Source: CAYJMQ01 sp964371555
GTDB lineage: Bacteria > Bdellovibrionota > JACOXK01 > 2-02-FULL-40-11
Assembly (NCBI GenBank): GCA_964371555.1
Contig: CAYJMQ010000055.1
Coordinates: 1 to 13,799 of the forward strand
Direction of reading: 5' to 3'
DNA length: 13,799 nt
The notes below the pieces were generated by a model. It had not been told where the DNA came from and searched no databases. It saw only the letters and a program-made list of their open reading frames with translations. Position numbers and translations under genes: made by a program. The number at the start of each line of letters is the position of its first letter. Positions within the stretch are counted from its first letter, which is position 1. Positions 13,753 to 13,799 of this stretch are shown here, piece by piece.

Positions 13753-13799
13753 CTGTCATCCTGAGCACGAAGTCTGTCATCCTGAGCACGAAGTCTGTC
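13753..13799 (+). repeat. Tandem 21-bp repeat with REP-like left arms, cut by window edge
   Basis: Two identical 21-bp units (13753-13773 and 13774-13794) are followed by the first five bases of a third (CTGTC). Each contains GTCATCCTGAGCACGAAG, which resembles the left half of the palindromic repeats at 8-32 and 8628-8690 (GTCATTCTGAG...CGAAG). The right arm (AGGAT would complete the palindrome) is replaced by AGTCT. The array continues beyond the window. Confidence 0.75.

Overview
The window looks like chromosomal DNA from an uncultured Gram-negative bacterium. The evidence is a predicted outer-membrane beta-barrel protein with a signal peptide, a predicted lipoprotein, sugar-nucleotide genes of the surface-polysaccharide type, and tight gene packing. 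GC content is moderate by eye. I cannot name a phylum. The short palindromic repeats starting GTCATTCTGAG are of a kind I associate with many environmental proteobacterial and candidate-phylum genomes, but that is an impression, not a placement. There are no tRNA or rRNA genes, no CRISPR array, no phage genes and no transposase.

Layout: the left edge holds a palindromic repeat (8-32), then ssb on the minus strand (87-539). After a short divergent gap, a very compact plus-strand run covers 732-12505: TPR protein, CDF metal transporter, exported barrel-like protein, lipoprotein tyrosine/dual-specificity-type phosphatase, glmU, glmS, PcrA/UvrD helicase, nucleotide-sugar dehydrogenase, SDR epimerase/dehydratase and a LegC-type aminotransferase. 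Neighbours overlap by 1-14 nt, abut, or are at most 34 nt apart, so most are probably co-transcribed. The run ends convergently on a minus-strand gene encoding a CBS-pair plus nucleotidyltransferase protein (PtmE-like). A tandem 21-bp repeat runs off the right edge.

Functionally, glmS and glmU make glucosamine-6-phosphate and then UDP-GlcNAc. The four genes at 8967-13624 look like sugar-nucleotide modification enzymes: C6 oxidation, 4,6-dehydration/epimerisation or decarboxylation, PLP-dependent amination, and NDP-sugar formation. Together they suggest supply of an aminated and/or acidic sugar for a surface glycan. The LegC-like/PtmE-like pair resembles part of the Campylobacter legionaminic-acid route, but LegB, LegG, LegI and LegF are not in the window, so the final sugar cannot be named.

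The most unusual signal is a genome-repeat element inside the PcrA/UvrD coding sequence. Two 30-bp units sit in frame in the linker before the C-terminal Tudor-like domain. They belong to the same family as the intergenic copy at 8-32. Both complete copies can fold as hairpins whose short Watson-Crick stems are separated by tandem G-A mismatches.
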